From: Bog-473 sp963807775
GTDB lineage: Bacteria > Actinomycetota > Acidimicrobiia > Acidimicrobiales > RAAP-2
DNA length: 64,000 nucleotides
NCBI GenBank assembly: GCA_963807775.1
Contig: CAWECY010000017.1
Coordinates: 744,001-808,000 of the forward strand
Direction: 5' to 3'
The translations under genes were made by a program, and so were the position numbers. Positions 63,466 to 64,000 of this stretch are shown here, piece after piece. Below the pieces are notes generated by a model. It was given only the letters and a program-made list of their open reading frames with translations. It searched no databases and was not told where the DNA came from. Each line of letters starts with the position of its first letter. Positions within the stretch are counted from its first letter, which is position 1.

Positions 63466-64000
63466 ACCACGGCTGCCATCGACCGGTCCGCGCTGGAGGA
63501 CGGCTGCGCAACCCTGGCCGCGGCCGGGTTCGTCGCCGCCGCCGACGAGGCCACCGAACTGTGCGCCGCCGCCAACGGTGATCCTGCCCGCCTGGACGCG
63601 CTGGCGGCCCGGCGCCTGGCCGGCGAGCCGCTGGCCTGGATCACCGGCCGCACCTCCTTCGCCGGTCTCGACGTCCGCGTCGACCCCGGCGTCTACGTGC
63701 CCCGCTGGCAGAGCTCGGAGCTGGCCCGCCGGGCGGCGCCCTGCTGCCCGAGCGCGGCACCGCCATCGATCTGTGCACGGGTCGGGCGCCCTGGCCCTGG
63801 CGCTGCAGCGGGCCCGGCCCGCCGGCCCGTGTCGTCGCCACCGACACCGACCGCGCGCGCCGTCGACAACGCCCGGGCCAACGGCGTCGACGCCCGTCGG
63901 GCGATCTCTTCGCCCCGGTCCCCGAGAGTCTCCTCGGGCGCACCGACGTGGTGCGTCGCCGTCGTTCCCTACGTGCCGACGCCCGCCCTCGGCCTCCTCC
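63466..64000 (+). pseudogene. prmC: PrmC/HemK-like SAM methyltransferase, 3' end outside window and frame-broken
   Basis: By joining frames one reads an N-terminal helical domain (LDALAARRLAGEPLAWITGR, then FAGLDVRVDPGVYVPRWQS), SAM motif I AIDLCTGSGALALAL after restoring a lost base near 63777, DTD and VDNARANGVDA, and VVPYVPTPALG in place of the usual NPPY. It fits the actinobacterial branch of putative protein-glutamine N5-methyltransferases, whose NPPY motif is altered. At least three indels occur between 63735 and 63960. The start is unclear; a GTG or ATG near 63425-63466 would overlap or follow the exporter gene. Confidence 0.65.

Overview
The window is about 64 kb of GC-rich DNA (most genes high in G/C at third codon positions) with dense, translationally coupled operons, GTG/TTG starts and actinobacterial gene families: an acyl-CoA carboxyltransferase with attached biotin domain, an alpha/beta-hydrolase plus class III cyclase fusion, a Liv-type importer and many MFS exporters. 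It fits an actinobacterium, possibly an uncultured member of Acidimicrobiia; that placement is inference, because the window holds no rRNA or other phylogenetic marker. No tRNA, rRNA or CRISPR array was seen. Several genes are split by single-base shifts (glycosyltransferases at 36.8-39.5 kb, a methyltransferase at 44.4-45.2 kb, an ABC-2 permease at 60.3 kb, and everything after 62.6 kb). At least part of this looks like assembly indels rather than gene decay, and it is worst at the right edge.

Layout. 0-11.2 kb: catabolism and export (ABC exporter fragment, nitronate monooxygenase, GT-C-like membrane protein, nitroreductase, biotin-carboxyltransferase fusion, GH3 beta-glucosidase with PA14, MFS exporter). 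11.4-14.0 kb: secreted beta-helix protein and an amidohydrolase. 14.2-21.5 kb: a six-gene operon for a branched-chain-amino-acid/amide-type ABC importer (lipoprotein, fused LivH-LivM, LivG, LivF) that continues without a gap into two unusual membrane-anchored proteins. 21.8-24.9 kb: small accessory enzymes. 25.0-31.6 kb: a mobile-element region with two unrelated IS110-family transposases, small orphan genes, a GGDEF-EAL protein and, on the minus strand, the 5' part of a group II intron whose reverse transcriptase is cut off after a few codons. 31.6-35.5 kb: phosphotransferase, frame-broken hydrolase-cyclase, and a membrane-anchored beta-propeller protein.

35.6-50.0 kb is a surface-polysaccharide locus: GDP-mannose 3,5-epimerase-like protein, three glycosyltransferases (two frame-broken), FkbM methyltransferase, two paralogous Wzx-like flippases, a Wzy/ligase, a Wzz-like chain-length protein, an SGNH esterase-like protein, and a methyltransferase-acyl carrier protein (ACP)-methyltransferase set. 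After a CocE-type hydrolase, an exporter and an acyl-CoA synthetase, a second acyl module follows (55.4-58.8 kb): a left-handed beta-helix acyltransferase divergent from a coupled operon of a truncated methyltransferase, an ACP, an AMP-forming acyl ligase and an SDR ketoreductase. The methyltransferase-ACP pair therefore occurs twice. My reading is that this window encodes polymer assembly plus a dedicated ACP-based acyl-decoration pathway for that polymer, which is the most interesting possible system here. 59.0-64.0 kb: a degenerate GGDEF protein, an ABC-2 exporter, a MarR regulator divergent from an MFS exporter, and the start of a PrmC/HemK-like methyltransferase.
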